Assembly: GCA_030295235.1 (NCBI GenBank)
Contig: AP026137.1
Span: 248,001-312,000, forward strand
Origin: Fistulifera solaris
Lineage: Eukaryota; Bacillariophyta; Bacillariophyceae; Naviculales; Stauroneidaceae
Direction of reading: 5' to 3'
Length of the DNA stretch: 64,000 bases
The notes beneath the pieces are model-generated. The model did no database searches. It worked only from the letters and a program-made list of their open reading frames with translations, and was not told where the DNA came from. This document shows, piece by piece, positions 12,529 through 24,353 of this stretch (positions within the stretch are counted from its first letter, which is position 1; every line of letters begins with the position of its first letter). The position numbers were made by a program, and so were the translations under genes.

Positions 12529-14716
12529 TCAAAGCCTTTTCCATTTCCTCAAACTCTTCTCAAAGCAGCGATGTACTTTGTTCTCGTGATCTTCCTGATC
12601 CTGTGTGCACTCAATCAATTCCTCCTCGCTTACGCTCCAAAAGGATTCCTGGATGGCAGGAATCAGTGAGCGCAGAACTTCCCCAACAAATCATGGGCGA
12701 CCGATCGAGAACTCGAAGCGTGGCAATCTTGCCATAGCTTTCTAGAATAATTTCCATCTCTTCTGCGGTATGATCTTCTATCGTTTTGTGCTTTTGGCGT
12801 TCGAACACGTCGTCCATGATGGCCTGAATGGCTTGTGTGTCGTGACACTCCACCTTCTTGGTCCAGTCGAAAGGCAATCTCCAATTCGCGTCGTAGACTC
12901 CGATGGCTTCGGCAATGTTTTCCAGCAGCAACAAATCTAGTGTGTAAGGCTGTTTCTCTGCAGCGAGATGCATATCGACTTGCTCTCGTGCATGATCCAT
13001 TAATGACCGCACTACGGTAGCGACAGTGTCTCTCCAATAGCGACTGCAGCAGAGGGTATCGTTCGTCCAAGGTACTTTGAATGGATTCACTAACCGCTTT
13101 TCGAGCAACATCCTCCGTTATTTGTAGTAACTTGTCGCACGGTGGTCGCCAATCGGCTTCGACAAAATCTGCCACGACAGCTTTGAATATATCAACGTTA
13201 AGGAAACAAGCCAACTCATCGGTACGGGTCGCTGCAATTTTCTCTTTGAGCCATGAAGGGTCCGTGCGTACACAATGGAAGGGAATTTTCTTCAACGAAT
13301 CACAAACACCGCCTTCGCGGGCAATATATACTTTCAATCCTTCCAACCAAACGTCGTCCACCTCCACTTTGTGATCCTGAATGGGAATGCCAACCCGATC
13401 AAACAACGCTTCCGGCGAAGAATGATCTTCATGAATAAAATCTACACAACAGAAATGCTTGTCTATGTGCACCACTCCACCGGGCACTACCCCTCTTGGT
13501 GTCGTCACCAATACATGTGCTCCTTCTACAACCGATCGCGACCGTATACAAGGAACCTTGTCGAATCGAATCGGCGATTCGTGCAGGCTTGATGCAGACG
13601 CTCCCGCCGAATACGAAGACCTTCCTTGAATCGAAGCTTGCAGCTTGGCCACAAGACTTTGTGATTGTTCCTGGAAATAACGACGACGATCTTGTATAGG
13701 CCGATACTGCTCCATGACCCGGGATGCCTCTACCCGCTTACGGCGAATTTCTTGAACAATGCTTGGCAACGTCTTTCGCCACAAATCTAGCTGCATACGA
13801 CTTAGTTTCTCTCGCAAATGGATAGTACCCAAGCACGTTGTATCGGTGATGGATTTCCAAGGTTCTTGCTGTTGGAAGAAACGTTCTTCTTCTCGTAACG
13901 CTTGCTCAATTGATTGATCCAACGCTGCCTGCCCTCTCCCCTTGATTAAGTGAAACCCCTTCAGTGGCAAGGGATGTTGACCTTTAACAAATTGACGACC
14001 GCTGATTCGGCTCCTGGATCAATTAAATCGGGTTTCGTCAGCACGGGTATAGTGATAAAGTCGGGATGAGGACGACGACGCCCAAACGGCCGCATTGTGA
14101 AAGTCGGACGTCGAGGGATGGACCGCTAACAAAATGCTACGCTCGTGTTGAATTGATTTCCACAATGCTTGTACTTGCTGTGGTATATCCGGATGCTCGG
14201 GACTGTTCTGTAGAAGTCCTGGTAGATCCACCAAGGTGAAGGGATGCGATACATGAGGCCCCTGAATCGATACACTCACCCACCAATCGGTACGAATGGT
14301 GGCATCGCCATTCTCTGTTACCAGCTCTTGCGTGGACGTATTTGTAAGGGAATCTCGTGCCATTGCTCCTCTGTGAGAATGACTTTGTGATGATGTTGTT
14401 CTTCTCCGATATCGGAATGTTGATTGTTATTGTGTATTCTGGAATGATGATTCCACGGAATGAGTTGAATATGCGCCTGACACACGGCATCATGTCGTAG
14501 TTGAATCAAAGTCGGTATTTTCGTCGTCAAAGTATGATCCGTGGGTAGTTCGATGCCGCTCAATTGACTCAAAACGGTGCTTTTGCCACTGCTTGTTTCT
14601 CCCATGACACAAATCCAAGGCAACTCGACCCATCGAGCAACGGAAGTGTCGGCAAATAGTTGCCCTAACGCGGCATTCGACCAAGATTGCGGTATAGCTG
14701 GCGGTACAGTCTCCAT
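12529..14716 (-). CDS. Dynamin-related large GTPase
   Basis: A membrane-remodelling GTPase, about 730 aa. The N-terminal GTPase domain shows G1 (GETSSGKST), G3 (LVDLPGLLQ) and G4 (LTKPDLIDPG). The stalk follows (REEERFFQQQEPW, then DELACFLNVDIFKAVV), and a GTPase effector domain ends it (EMEIILESYGKIATL, then LRSLIPAIQESFW). There is no PH or proline-rich domain. Between the two stalk parts lies a non-standard insert of about 120 residues (about 13250-13610) starting near VEGAHVLVTTPRGVVPGG that looks beta-rich. The frame slips about five times: near 14350, twice between 13980 and 14080, near 13080, and near 12690. The 13980-region slip is at a short A run. Motifs stay in order on both sides, so base-calling errors are likely. 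Start: MetGlu just ahead of the conserved TVPPAIP. Fission, Mx-like or organelle-division roles are all possible. Confidence 0.85.
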
Positions 14717-15091
14717 GGGATTTTGAGTGTTTATTTTGTTTTATTACTGCAAAAGAGATTCGTATACATGATAGACCTCGTGCAAGAGATTATTATCAAC
14801 GAAGCTTTCTCATCAACGTCGTCGGCGCACCCTCCTAAAACATGAAAGTATCGATGCGGCACCCGCCGCTAAGGACGCTCTTTACGTTACCGCCGCGCTA
14901 TAGTCATCAGTGTTTTATTTTGAGAAGTATAATGCTGCCTATCGACGATTTTTATCTCAATCTAAAAGATCAACTCCATAGATCCGACCTGATCAAATTT
15001 TCGATAGATCTAAACAAACCGTAGTAGCTCTTTACCCGTAAAGCAATTATACGTCAATCAAATAATCAAAACAAAAGCTTAGAAAACTACA
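14717..15091. other. Intergenic, dynamin upstream region
   Basis: 375 bp, AT-rich, between the dynamin start and the 3' end of A3. Presumed dynamin promoter. No gene seen. Confidence 0.4.
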
Positions 15092-16344
15092 TTAATTAAA
15101 ATCTAAACGAAATAAAACAAACCCCACATTCCAACGAAAAGATATGGATGCATTCGAACGACGATTCACAAGAGCCGACTCAACTACCATTTTCGACTTC
15201 TTCACCCGGAAACGCTTCTCCGCACACATGAAAGGCATACACGTGTTCGTACCAATACACATCAGCGCATGTACTTATCAAACGAAGAGTATCCGGGAAC
15301 GATGGTGTCATGAGAAACATGTGGAAGGTCGTCGTCCACGTAAGAACGGAAATGTGCTGGATGGACCAACTCTCCAAGATGATTTCGGAAGAACATATTT
15401 TCTTCCAAGGTATTTTCGACCACGACGAAAGCTGCGATCGAATCTGCGTTCCGCGCGGTTTCGCTCTCCTTCTGCAATTCCAATGATTTCGTCATAGTAC
15501 AGGCATTGCTTCTCTCCATCCGTCAACGAATGATGACTGGGAATCTCGATGACAAAAGACACAATTTCTGGCTAAAAGTTGACACGAGCGGCAGCCCTCG
15601 CAACGGATGACGACGATAAAGAAGACGACGGCGACAACGACAAACATGCTGTAGTGTCACAAAAAAGAGCACTGGGCGACACTGCCGAAGCAGGAAGCTC
15701 GGTCCCCCCGTTCGCAAGCACCCACGACAACATCTCGTCGGGCAACGTGTTGGCATCTTCGTCAGCAAGCGAAACAGCGCACGGATCACATGAAACGTAT
15801 GCATCAATATCTTCTTTGAAGTTAGATGACAATGAACGGAGCACAAAATGCGAACGCTCAATGCTCGCCGCCGTCGGCACTTGAAAACAGGCTTCACGAA
15901 CTTCTTCACCGCAGACCCAAGTCCGCGAGCAATGCTGGAACGACGACGACACTTTAGTGTCGGCAAAGCATTCGAGCGCACAGCGCATCGCCGGGGCGAG
16001 AAGCAAGACTGCATGAACGCACCGCAAGAGCTTCCCCGGGTGTAAGTCCTTCGCTGATCTCTGCCCACAGCAGCATTTCTTCAAGCGTTGGCATGTCCTC
16101 AATCGGCGAGAAGACCCAAGCACGCAACTCGTCAACACTGTCATTCTGATCAATTTCCACGTAAGCCACATCGGAAACGAACAGCAAATTGTCCACTTTT
16201 TTATCTACTTTCTTCAGAGTCGATGGGGACCTTGTAAGACGCAGGCGAGCTGCGGTGACGCAGATTAGCTCGCTTCCGCTTGAAAACCGACTTCCCGCGA
16301 CTCCGGAGGTTTCGAGAAGATGTTAACAAGCTTCTGATTTGCAT
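15092..16344 (-). pseudogene. Family A member A3 (close copy of A1, frame-broken)
   Basis: Unknown protein, the closest relative of A1 along its whole length, including the Met start (MQIRSLLTSSRNLRSR), the acidic stretch (DELRAWVFSPIEDMPTLEE) and the core (ARVNF, SFVIEIPSHHSLTDGEK, RNHLGELVHPAHF). It ends KKSKMVVESALVNRRSNAS plus a short A3-specific tail. The parts lie in several minus-strand frames. One early slip (near 16218) is a one-base insertion relative to A1, where A3 reads GACTCTGAAG and A1 reads GATTTGAAG. A3 stands directly upstream of C1, both on the minus strand. Confidence 0.6.
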
Positions 16345-16991
16345 TTGATGTCAATTGATTGATACAATAGGCAAAAGTAAGTGTAAAGGCAACAAAAACG
16401 GGTTTTTGTGAATTTTTTGCTGCTGCAGCGGCGCTGCTGCTGCCGGACGACGTAGAGACTGATCTAAAAGAGTACCGCATTGCATCATTTCATATTTTAA
16501 TGCAAGCAAGACACTACCGCAAACACTCGTAGCGGTACTTGTCTATTCAACGCATTGAAAAGTGCTAAAGCTAAAGAGACTAGAGAAACGTAACGAAACA
16601 TCGTACTATAAAACCCAATGCTAGACAAGTAATCATTGAGTCAAACTATACTAGGCAATCGCTGGAAACAACAACTTTGATACTAATTTTTTTAAAAATT
16701 AGCATTCGACAATACTGTTACCAGTACGAGTATCATTTCACATTTTTGAGCTAGTTAGACAACACCGCGACTCTAAGCGGTACGTGTCCATGATTTAACG
16801 CATAGAGAGACTAATAACCCAATGCTAAAGACAAGCTTCAATAAAATAGACTTTTATTAGGCAATTGTTTATACGAATAACGACTTTTGACAACATAAAC
16901 ACAAACGACTACATTCTCAGAATTCTCCCGACGAAAAAACACTTTGCGCAATACAAAAGGACAAACGAACCCAGGCAACTCGAATTCACAT
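16345..16991. repeat. A3 upstream flank with a degenerate tandem unit
   Basis: Starts with the CTG/CGG-rich tract seen upstream of A genes (about 16420-16450). Two diverged copies of a unit follow (about 16505-16665 and 16757-16870), each with AGCGGTACTTGTC-like, CCCAATGCTA..GACAAG and TAGGCAAT(T/C)G landmarks. A third diverged copy lies at 5115-5245. The 3' flank of C1 (16890-16991) is nearly identical to that of C4 (41310-41408). Confidence 0.5.
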
Positions 16992-18208
16992 TTAACGGAT
17001 GATGAAACGAGATCCAAACGATGGAGAAACGCAAATACCACTAGCACCGTGGTGAGATCGATTTGGAGACGCATCAACTTTCCAGATACACAACATCTCA
17101 TCCGAACCCATGGAAGCGAGCTTGCAACCATCGGGGCTCATATCCATTGTCAAGATGCGGCCTTTGTGCAAAGACAAACTCTGAATCGGCTCCATCTTTG
17201 GGTAACTCCACGCAATGACCACATTGCTTGGACTAGAGGTCGAAAAGCCATGGCTGGAATACAACTCCTGATGATGACGCCCCCCAAATCAACGAAGAAA
17301 CTTGACTGTTGGTAGAAACGCTCTTCAACATATTCCCGGAAATTGCACTCCACAGCTTGATGCAGCCATCGGCAGTTCCGCCGCCAGTCGCGAGCATATC
17401 GCCGATAAGGACACCACGCCAGTCCCTTGACAGCCGCCGTGCGATTCCAGTACAAGTCGAGGTCCGGCATTGTTGATCATGGAAGGATCCCAAAGATGAA
17501 CTGCGTTATCATTTCGACCTCTTGCAAGGCACGTTCCTTCTGCATTCCAGGCCAGGTTGCAGACTGACAACACACCTGACGATGACGCTGATCCAGACAC
17601 GGTCATCCCTGTGACAGACCGAGAACGCAAGTCGAGATTCGCGAATCTCACTGTTCAGCGCATCCAGCCGTCAACCAATTTCGCTGAATCGTTCCAGCAA
17701 AGTGCGCGCACTGGGCTTCTTGCCGAGGTCAAGGAGGTGCAAACAACTTCTTTGTTGCTGATGGTGTCGTACACGCGAACAAAGCCTGAACTCGTTCCTA
17801 CTGCCAGCAGGTGCGTCATACCGTCCATTGTGCACCACTTGACAGATCGAACGTAATTCGAGGTCTCGTTTTCGTCAAGGGGTGTAATACCAGCGCCCCC
17901 AATCTCATGAACGGCACGAGTAGACTCGTTCATGACGCATACAGATGATCCCAGAGCCACAGCCAGCAAATTGTCTTTACTCCAGCTGAGTGGATGCGTA
18001 TAGTAATCATTTACAATACCCGGTACATCGAGAATGACTTCAGGACGGGATTTGAGGACACGAGCAGCGTTTACAATGACCTTTTCAGCCGTCAAGGTCG
18101 GGAAGGACGCAAGAAGTCCATCAGCGAAGGGTCCGCGTAGCAACGATAGGACGACGATTACTTGTCGTGGAAGGAGAAACAGAGCCGTACTTTAAAAGAG
18201 ACTTCAAT
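16992..18208 (-). pseudogene. C1: 5'-truncated CDC20/CDH1-type WD40 gene
   Basis: The remaining 3' part of an APC/C activator. WD40 blades are clear: LDVPGIVNDYYTHPLSWSKD, LAVALGSSVCVMN, SVKWCTMDG, LATGGGTADGCIKLW, and WSYPKMEPIQSL followed by LTMDMSPDG. It ends FGSRFIIR, keeping the Ile-Arg tail that binds the APC/C. The N-terminal third with the C-box, present in C2-C4, is missing. Homology stops at 18208, where a Copia fragment begins, and resumes only at the start-codon flank near 21874. The surviving part is also spread over several frames. C4 is its closest relative, down to the 3' flank. It is almost certainly dead, because the region needed for APC/C activation is gone. Confidence 0.85.
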
Positions 18209-21200
18209 CCTTGGTACCACCAAAACCAGAGTAAAGACGTCCTCTCGTTGGAAACAGAGAAGTGATCCATTGAAACCTTCTGGCCCGGAATTAAAATATC
18301 CTTCGAGAGAACTTTGGATTGGCGATCGACGGTCAATTTCGCTCCAGTCGACTTGGCGCTTTCCTTTTCCATACATGCAAGCAGCGCTTGGGAATCGTAC
18401 AACGCGCCGCCCTGGACTTCAGCAGACTTTCCGAGAGCGCCGGTTTTGAGCAAGGCTTGAATGCTTTTCATGCTTCGGTGAACAAATCGGAAATGCAAGC
18501 GAAGAAGAAACTTCTGTGCGTCACTCAAGTTTTGATTCTCAGCTGTGGTAACACAGTTTTGAATCTTCGCAGCATTGAGAGCAACAGATTGTTTTCGGAA
18601 CATCTCCAGAGTCGGCAAATTGTTTTCAGGAGAGTATGCAATATCAAGAAAGTGGCCGTCCAACAAGTTGACATGAATGAGGCTCGAGTCGCCGGAAAAA
18701 CGCGGTTCGTCGTTTCGCGCCTTCACCAATTGACAATAAGACTGTGGGCTGAAGAGTCGAACATTCGCATTGGGCACATGTAATCCGGGAATCCGAAAAG
18801 TAAAGCCCTTGCCGTTGGACAGAGTAGCAGTCCATTCAAGAGTACCTCGCCCGCAATCGAAGAACCTGCAGCAAAGCCAGACAAAACTGTATCTCCAGTA
18901 GTAGGAGTGTAGGATGTGAAGTCATCACGGTCAAAAGTAACAGCAACTGTGGCTCCAGTGTCCCAAATAACCGGAAACAGATTCGCCATGGTCGGCTTTC
19001 CAGCGACATGGACTTGATGCAAAGCAGGGAGGGCATAAATAGACGGGGGCAGCTTCAGCGTACGGTGCAAAGTATGCTTTAGAATTGACTACACTATTAT
19101 CTCCCTCTCGAAGCAACACCGTCTCAGTAGCTCCCTCTGGAATAGAATGTCCAGTGGGATAGCAAAACAACGGCGTCATCGAGTAGGTGCCATGGCGTGG
19201 GATGGTCGTGCGGCGGACACGGCATATCAAACGACTTCGGTATTCAAATGACCGTTCGATCTATCATATCCGGAAGCTCCAATGCCCAACGCGGAATCAC
19301 TTGAAGTCGTCCTCAACGTTTTCTCCTCGCCGCAGGCTCAACAAAACGATTTTGCTTTCAACGCCGAAAAACACCACCCTCACCATGCTGACAAGTCGAA
19401 GCTTTGGATGATGAAGAAGGATCAGGAGGTCGGCGCAAACGTCGGCTACAATCACTTGGATGAAATCGGTGACAGCCATGCCAGGGCGGGCACCAAGTTA
19501 ACTCCATAGACAACACCAGGGGCTCCGAAGCGTCACTCGCCACATGCTCGTCATGATCGGAAGAAAGCACCATGAAACGACACGGGAGAGAGATGAGACG
19601 CTCGGGCAAAGGTTTGAATCGCGTCGAAGACCAAGAGAGCGACGATGAGCGGCACTTTGGGCACGCAACCACTTCGAAATGGTCGCAGCAACACGGAAAT
19701 GACGCCACCAAGAAAAGCACTCAACAATCAACCAGTAAAGAATAAAATGCTTCGGCGAGAGCTCCAACAACAAACGACCGATAAAGATGAATAAAAGGCT
19801 CAGGAAGGGACCTCGATCGAAAGGTTCACCTTCCCTGCCGATTTCCTATTCGAATCGCTGTCGGAACCCCAACAGAACTGCAAGGGTGCCGTCCAAGCTT
19901 GGGCAACATTAGCGGCAGGAGCGGCGGGCTTGGCATCAGCGGGCTTCTCTTCCTTGCTCTTGTGCTCGCCGGTTCCATGGGTCTGGTTCCAGCGCTTGCA
20001 TTTGGCGCAATAATAGAAAGTCTTGCCGTACTTGGTCATGGTGGTGGGCTCTCCATCCTTCGAGCGATGCGAGTCCAACGAGTTTCGGTCAAACCGCCGC
20101 CTTTCTTTTCGCCATCACCACCGCCAGTCTTCGTAGCAGCCTTGTCTTTGTTCGCCTTCTTGTCCTTGGTCTTCGAGGGAGGCAGTTTTAGTGCCATTCG
20201 ACTCGAATTTCGACTTGAGGGTCTTGAACTCGGCTTTGAGACTCTTGATCGCCGCAGCATTAGCACTAACTTCAGTAGTAGTTCCTTTAGCCGGTCCCCA
20301 ATCTTCCTTTAGGTTGCTGTAGACATCCTTTGCTTCATGGAGAATGCGGCGATAGTTGGTGTAGCCGCTCATCCTTTCAGCAACTTCCTTCGACTTTCCG
20401 GCAGAGAGACGCACAAAGTCGGAGAGGGATGCGAAGCCGTGTGCCAGTGAACACGGAATCCTTCGACCGAGCAAGTGCACAGCTGCTGCTGCAAAATGAC
20501 CAAGTGATCGCGAGGGAGCTGATCATTGGCCTCCAACTCTTGCAAAGTCTCCATCTGCGCATTCGCCCCAGGCAGCAACATTTTCTCCGGGAGTTTCGAC
20601 CAACTTGCGCTTGCGAACACCTCTTCGAGTTCGGAGACACGGCGAAAGGCGTTTGGAAGAACTTCTTCGGTGATTTTCATCCAAACCAAAGGTCCAAGGC
20701 GCGCATGAGCAGAGCTCAAAGAAGTTCGAATCGTGCGCTGGAAGGAGCTCCAACGAGTTAAACAGAAAAGCAGCCGAATCGCTAAGCGAATCGATCATAT
20801 ACTGATCAAACACACCGGACTTGATCATGTCTTCGAGGTGCTTCGCGACTTCATCGAAGGTGAACTTGCCGTGGTAGACGAAGAGATCAATCACTCGACT
20901 GAGATCAGCAGGATCGTTCATGAAGAACGGCGTATCGAGACCATGCGTAATGCAATGGTTGAACGCTGAATCAGCGAGCTCAACAAGGCGATAGTCATTC
21001 GCAGTAGGACTGAACTTGGGGTCGAGACCGGAGATGCGATCCTTGAAACTTTTCTCGGCGATACGGATTCGGATCTCGAAAGCAGTAGGGCGTCGCAGGC
21101 ACAAGGTTAACACTGCGAGTAAAGCTTGCATCCGGAGCACCACCAATGGCTGGGATAGAACATTGAACAAGGCCGAACTTCGGCACGAGAACGGGCTCGG

Positions 21201-21873
21201 AAAAAGTGGCCTGAACATTCGTTTCGACTTTTGCGCTCGGTGAAAACGCGAGTGTAGAACCAGTTAGAACCGGAGGAGGTTTCCTGTCATCAGCTTCGGT
21301 TTCGGGAAGACATATCGCCGAATAACGAAGGACGACAAAAAGGGAGTAAGTAGGGCACGTGTATCAAACAACTGCAAAAGACTGTACCAGATAGTGTAAA
21401 TCTGGGCTCGTAACCTCTCACGTATCGACGGACAGAAATTGGAAGTATTTTCTGTCAACCAAGTCGGTACGTTTAGCAACAACAGAAGAGGAAGTATCTG
21501 GTAGAGCTAAGACGATAAACAGCCAAAGTTTTTCCAAACAACAATATTATAAAGCCTTTACAAATCCGACAAATGATCAAGGTGGAACTTCACTGGGTGA
21601 TGGTTCCGCCGAGAATGTCACTTGTTATCGGACTAGGTCTTATTTTATCTTGAAATTCCGAGCTCACGTATGTGGCTCCAACATTCTTGTATCGCGTTGC
21701 TTGCAAACTTTTCACGCCTTCACGATCAATCCAAATCGTACAAAGACCCTTGGGCCTCTCCCATGAGGTTCCGTCCGAAGGGTTCCGATTTGGTGATCGG
21801 AGTTCGCATTAGGTCGTGAGGCTAGATTGGCTGAGTCCCTAGTAGTCTGCCCGCTATCCGCATATCCGTGACA
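18209..21873 (-). mobile_element. Copia-type element, 5' half only
   Basis: A second Copia fossil in minus orientation. Parts seen: a 5' LTR-like segment starting TGTCACGGATATGCGG (about 21500-21873; the inner edge is not certain), gag (about 20.04-21.22 kb), a Cys-containing segment (YYCAKCKRW) near 20.0 kb, an aspartic protease (WDTGATVAV, about 18.95 kb) and a pre-integrase region (about 18.25-18.78 kb). The second half of pol and the other LTR are absent. It ends abruptly against the WD40 gene C1 at 18208/18209. It is broken, with several disruptions in addition to the large truncation. Age cannot be estimated because only one LTR is present. It is a different family from the element at 6.3-11.7 kb. 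Confidence 0.8.
21500..21873 (-). repeat. Probable 5' LTR of the truncated Copia element
   Basis: On the minus strand it begins TGTCACGGATATGCGGATAG directly after the C1 start-codon flank. It is non-coding and lies upstream of gag. The inner boundary is approximate. Confidence 0.55.
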
Positions 21874-22839
21874 ATGGTGTGTTTTTTTGGTTCAAAGCAA
21901 AAATTATGCGGATGAAGGCTTGCTGCGGTACAAATTTATACGCCAGAGATCCGCTTACGTAGCCAAACGTACCAAGCTCCACGTAGGTTCTACATATAGA
22001 ATACAGACTGTATTATATCGTACCGGAACCGTACGGCACTTGTATAATTTCGTTGCTCTCACGAAGGATCCGCATTCAGATCAATTTAAAGCGCATTTGA
22101 AGTCTTCAGGTCTTCTTTTGTCGTATAAATGAAGCAACAAATCATTTTGGGTTGAATTTTGGTGTTTTCTGGGTGGTTGCGACGCTTGTTTCACTGTACT
22201 TGGTGTCACCGCTAGTAGCTTCGCATCATCATCGACCTACGCGATTCTTATGATGCTTCGCTGTGGAGTTGCCACACCTGAGGTCTAGCTACTAAATTGT
22301 TGACTGTTTGAATAAAGAATACGTGTGGAAGTCGAAGGTAACGGCTTTCTTGCTAAGCTAATAGATGTGTGTATTAGGAGGAGACGACGAAAATTTCACT
22401 CGTCAATAAAAACTACAAACTGATCAAGTAAAATTTCACGAAAAACAAATCTAGCTCTCTTAATTTTGTTAGTACGACGAGAATGAGATGGATGCAAGGC
22501 AATTTCATTTGATTTTATCAACAAAGCATTTTGATTGTGCTTATCAACGATAAGCGAACGAAAACGCAATACAAGAAGCAACAAAAGAACAGTCAAACAG
22601 TACAAACGATTCGCCACTGGGTGTCTTCGCCGCAGCAGTCTTGGATATGGATGTGAAAGTGGATGATTAAGAGCTAATGCGAAACTGCAACGATTGCAAT
22701 CGCATTGCCCTGCTGAGCTAATGCGAAACTGCAACGATTGCAATCGCATTGCCCTGCTGAACAAACACCAAAGACCGCACGCCCAATAGGGTGTGCGAGC
22801 TGTGAAAGTGAAAGTAGTCGATTCGAACATTCGCCACTC
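21874..22839. promoter_or_regulatory. Stranded promoter of C1 and 3' flank of A4
   Basis: 21874-22050 is the upstream block shared by all four C genes (ATGGTGTG, GGTTCAAAGCAAAAATT, ATGCGGAT, GGCTTGCTGCGGTAC, then CGTACC motifs), now facing a retroelement instead of a gene. 22080-22700 matches the corresponding interval between C2 and A5 in pieces (22080-22200 with 29225-29850; 22210-22800 with 31040-31590). No coding region seen. Confidence 0.65.
22671..22758. repeat. Perfect 44-bp tandem duplication
   Basis: Two identical 44-base copies (22671-22714 and 22715-22758), each starting GAGCTAATGCGAAACTGCAA. The sister locus near A5 (from 31497) has a single diverged copy, so the duplication is recent. 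Confidence 0.9.
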
Positions 22840-23682
22840 TTACGACTTGGCTGCACGACGACGGAGACGCTTCGCTTCCACAGCTTCGATGGCTTTCTCC
22901 GCCATCTCGGGGGTGAAAACGGCGCTCGCGATAGCGCTGTGGTAGAAAGTGGTGTACTTTTCCAAATAAGCCAAGTAGTCCTTGCAGCGAGCAGCCAGTT
23001 ATTGGAGTGTCAACGGAAGATGTCGAAGAACACAGTACACGTAAGGTTGCAACTGTGCTGGATGAGCCAACTCTCCAAGATGAGTGCGAAAGAATTCATC
23101 TTCTTCCACCACATTATCCAGACAGAAACGACTGCACTCAAACTCACTTTCAACAAACCGCTTATCACCCTCCAGGTTCAATGTCCGTACGTCGCAATAC
23201 ATGCGGTCCTACTTCTCCTTTGTCAATGAGTAACGATTGGGGATCTCCTTAACGCCCGTCACAATCTGTGGCACAAAGCTGACACTGCGAGCAGGAGAAG
23301 AAGAAAAGGCTTCGTCGATTTTTCGTCAAAGCCCTCCGCAACATTCGACAAAGGCAGGACGGAAACCAGCGGTGCTTCCGGTTGCACAGCATTTCGATGT
23401 TAAACACGCAGTATCGACATCGGCATCTTGCTCGACGGGGAGTGCTTCATTCGTCTCCTCAATCAATGATGTAGGATACTCAGAAAGGTCACCAGGTTGC
23501 ACTAGGGGTGCGAAGGCATCGCCAGATTCAACTAGAAGACCTCGATCTTGACACAGGACTACAGGCGGCTGGTCTGCCGCCAAACAAGATTTCTCGGGGC
23601 TTTTTGTTCGCTGCCGCTTGCACGACGAATCTTCATGGCTTTGGGTACTCAGAGGAGAGACAGAATGCTCTGAAACTTGCAT
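22840..23682 (-). CDS. Family A member A4 (unknown function)
   Basis: Unknown protein. It starts MQVSEHSVSPLSTQS and has a basic segment (CKRQRTKSPEKSCLAADQPP) and an acidic, Ser-rich stretch. The first exon ends near 23408 at VDTA. Splicing 23285-23407 (GTGTTT...GCAG, 123 nt) joins it in frame to SVSFVPQIVTGVKEIPNR. The core (ECSRFCLDNVVEEDEFF, RTHLGELAHPAQL) follows, and the C-terminus is clear: KDYLAYLEKYTTFYHSAI, then VEAKRLRRRAAKS. As read there is one in-frame TAG just after SLTKEK, where A5 has an open codon series, and a frame change near the end of the core. A5 is the nearest relative. Start and end are set by alignment with A5 and A7. Function unknown. Confidence 0.55.
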
Positions 23683-24353
23683 TTTGTTTGTTTTTAGATG
23701 AGAATAAAGATTATAATCAGCAATAACGGTGTTTAGTATGAACGTCATGAAATGTTTTTGCTGCCGCTGCTGACGGACGACGAATGCCGGCGACGAAAGA
23801 CATCATTGGGTACCATTATGACCTAATCTATTTCTTTCTTTTATAACCATGACCATAGTGGGGAAGTCCTCTTCGGTTGACGCCTTAGTTTTTCTTTTAT
23901 TATAGACTATAGTTCAAAGCTAAAAGCTGACAATGAAGCCTTAATTTCATTTTTACTACAACCAACTTTGTCTAAGTATCTGTTTTTAAGTTTGGCGCTA
24001 GTATCTCGATTGTCGATAGATGATATTGTACACGGAGTACCTTACAGTCGATCGGATCGACCTGTTGATGAATGGTAAGCTATTCTTTCGTTCCAACGTA
24101 TACATCGAGATATCGATATAGCTTCTCTGTGATTTTCAGTGCTTAGTCATGGCTAAGGACAATTATAAAATACAGCTGGGCGCTGCTGGAATTGTGTGGG
24201 CATTCGATACTTTTGTTGTAACAGGTTCATTAACAAGTTATACAGTCTCACACAAGATTGTGCGTAATGTTTATTTTTTACATAAGGTTTTGTTGTTTTG
24301 TAGTTCCCATTGATGTAAAGATTCGTGATTGCAGTCGTTTCTCTATAATTCTC
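23683..24353. other. A4 upstream region and ATX1 3' flank
   Basis: The first 110 bp hold the A-family upstream element: AATAACGGTGTT, then a CTG-rich tract near 23760-23780. The remainder is AT-rich. A short plus-strand frame from 24150 (MAKDNYKIQL) has no support. Confidence 0.45.

Noticed and set aside
15144-15497. Plus-strand frame starting MDAFERRF, also present at A1
   Set aside because: Opposite the basic C-terminus and core of A3; the minus strand carries the family motifs.
23683-24353. Small gene starting MAKDNYKIQL
   Set aside because: Short, no motif, no splice support, ends in AT-rich flank.
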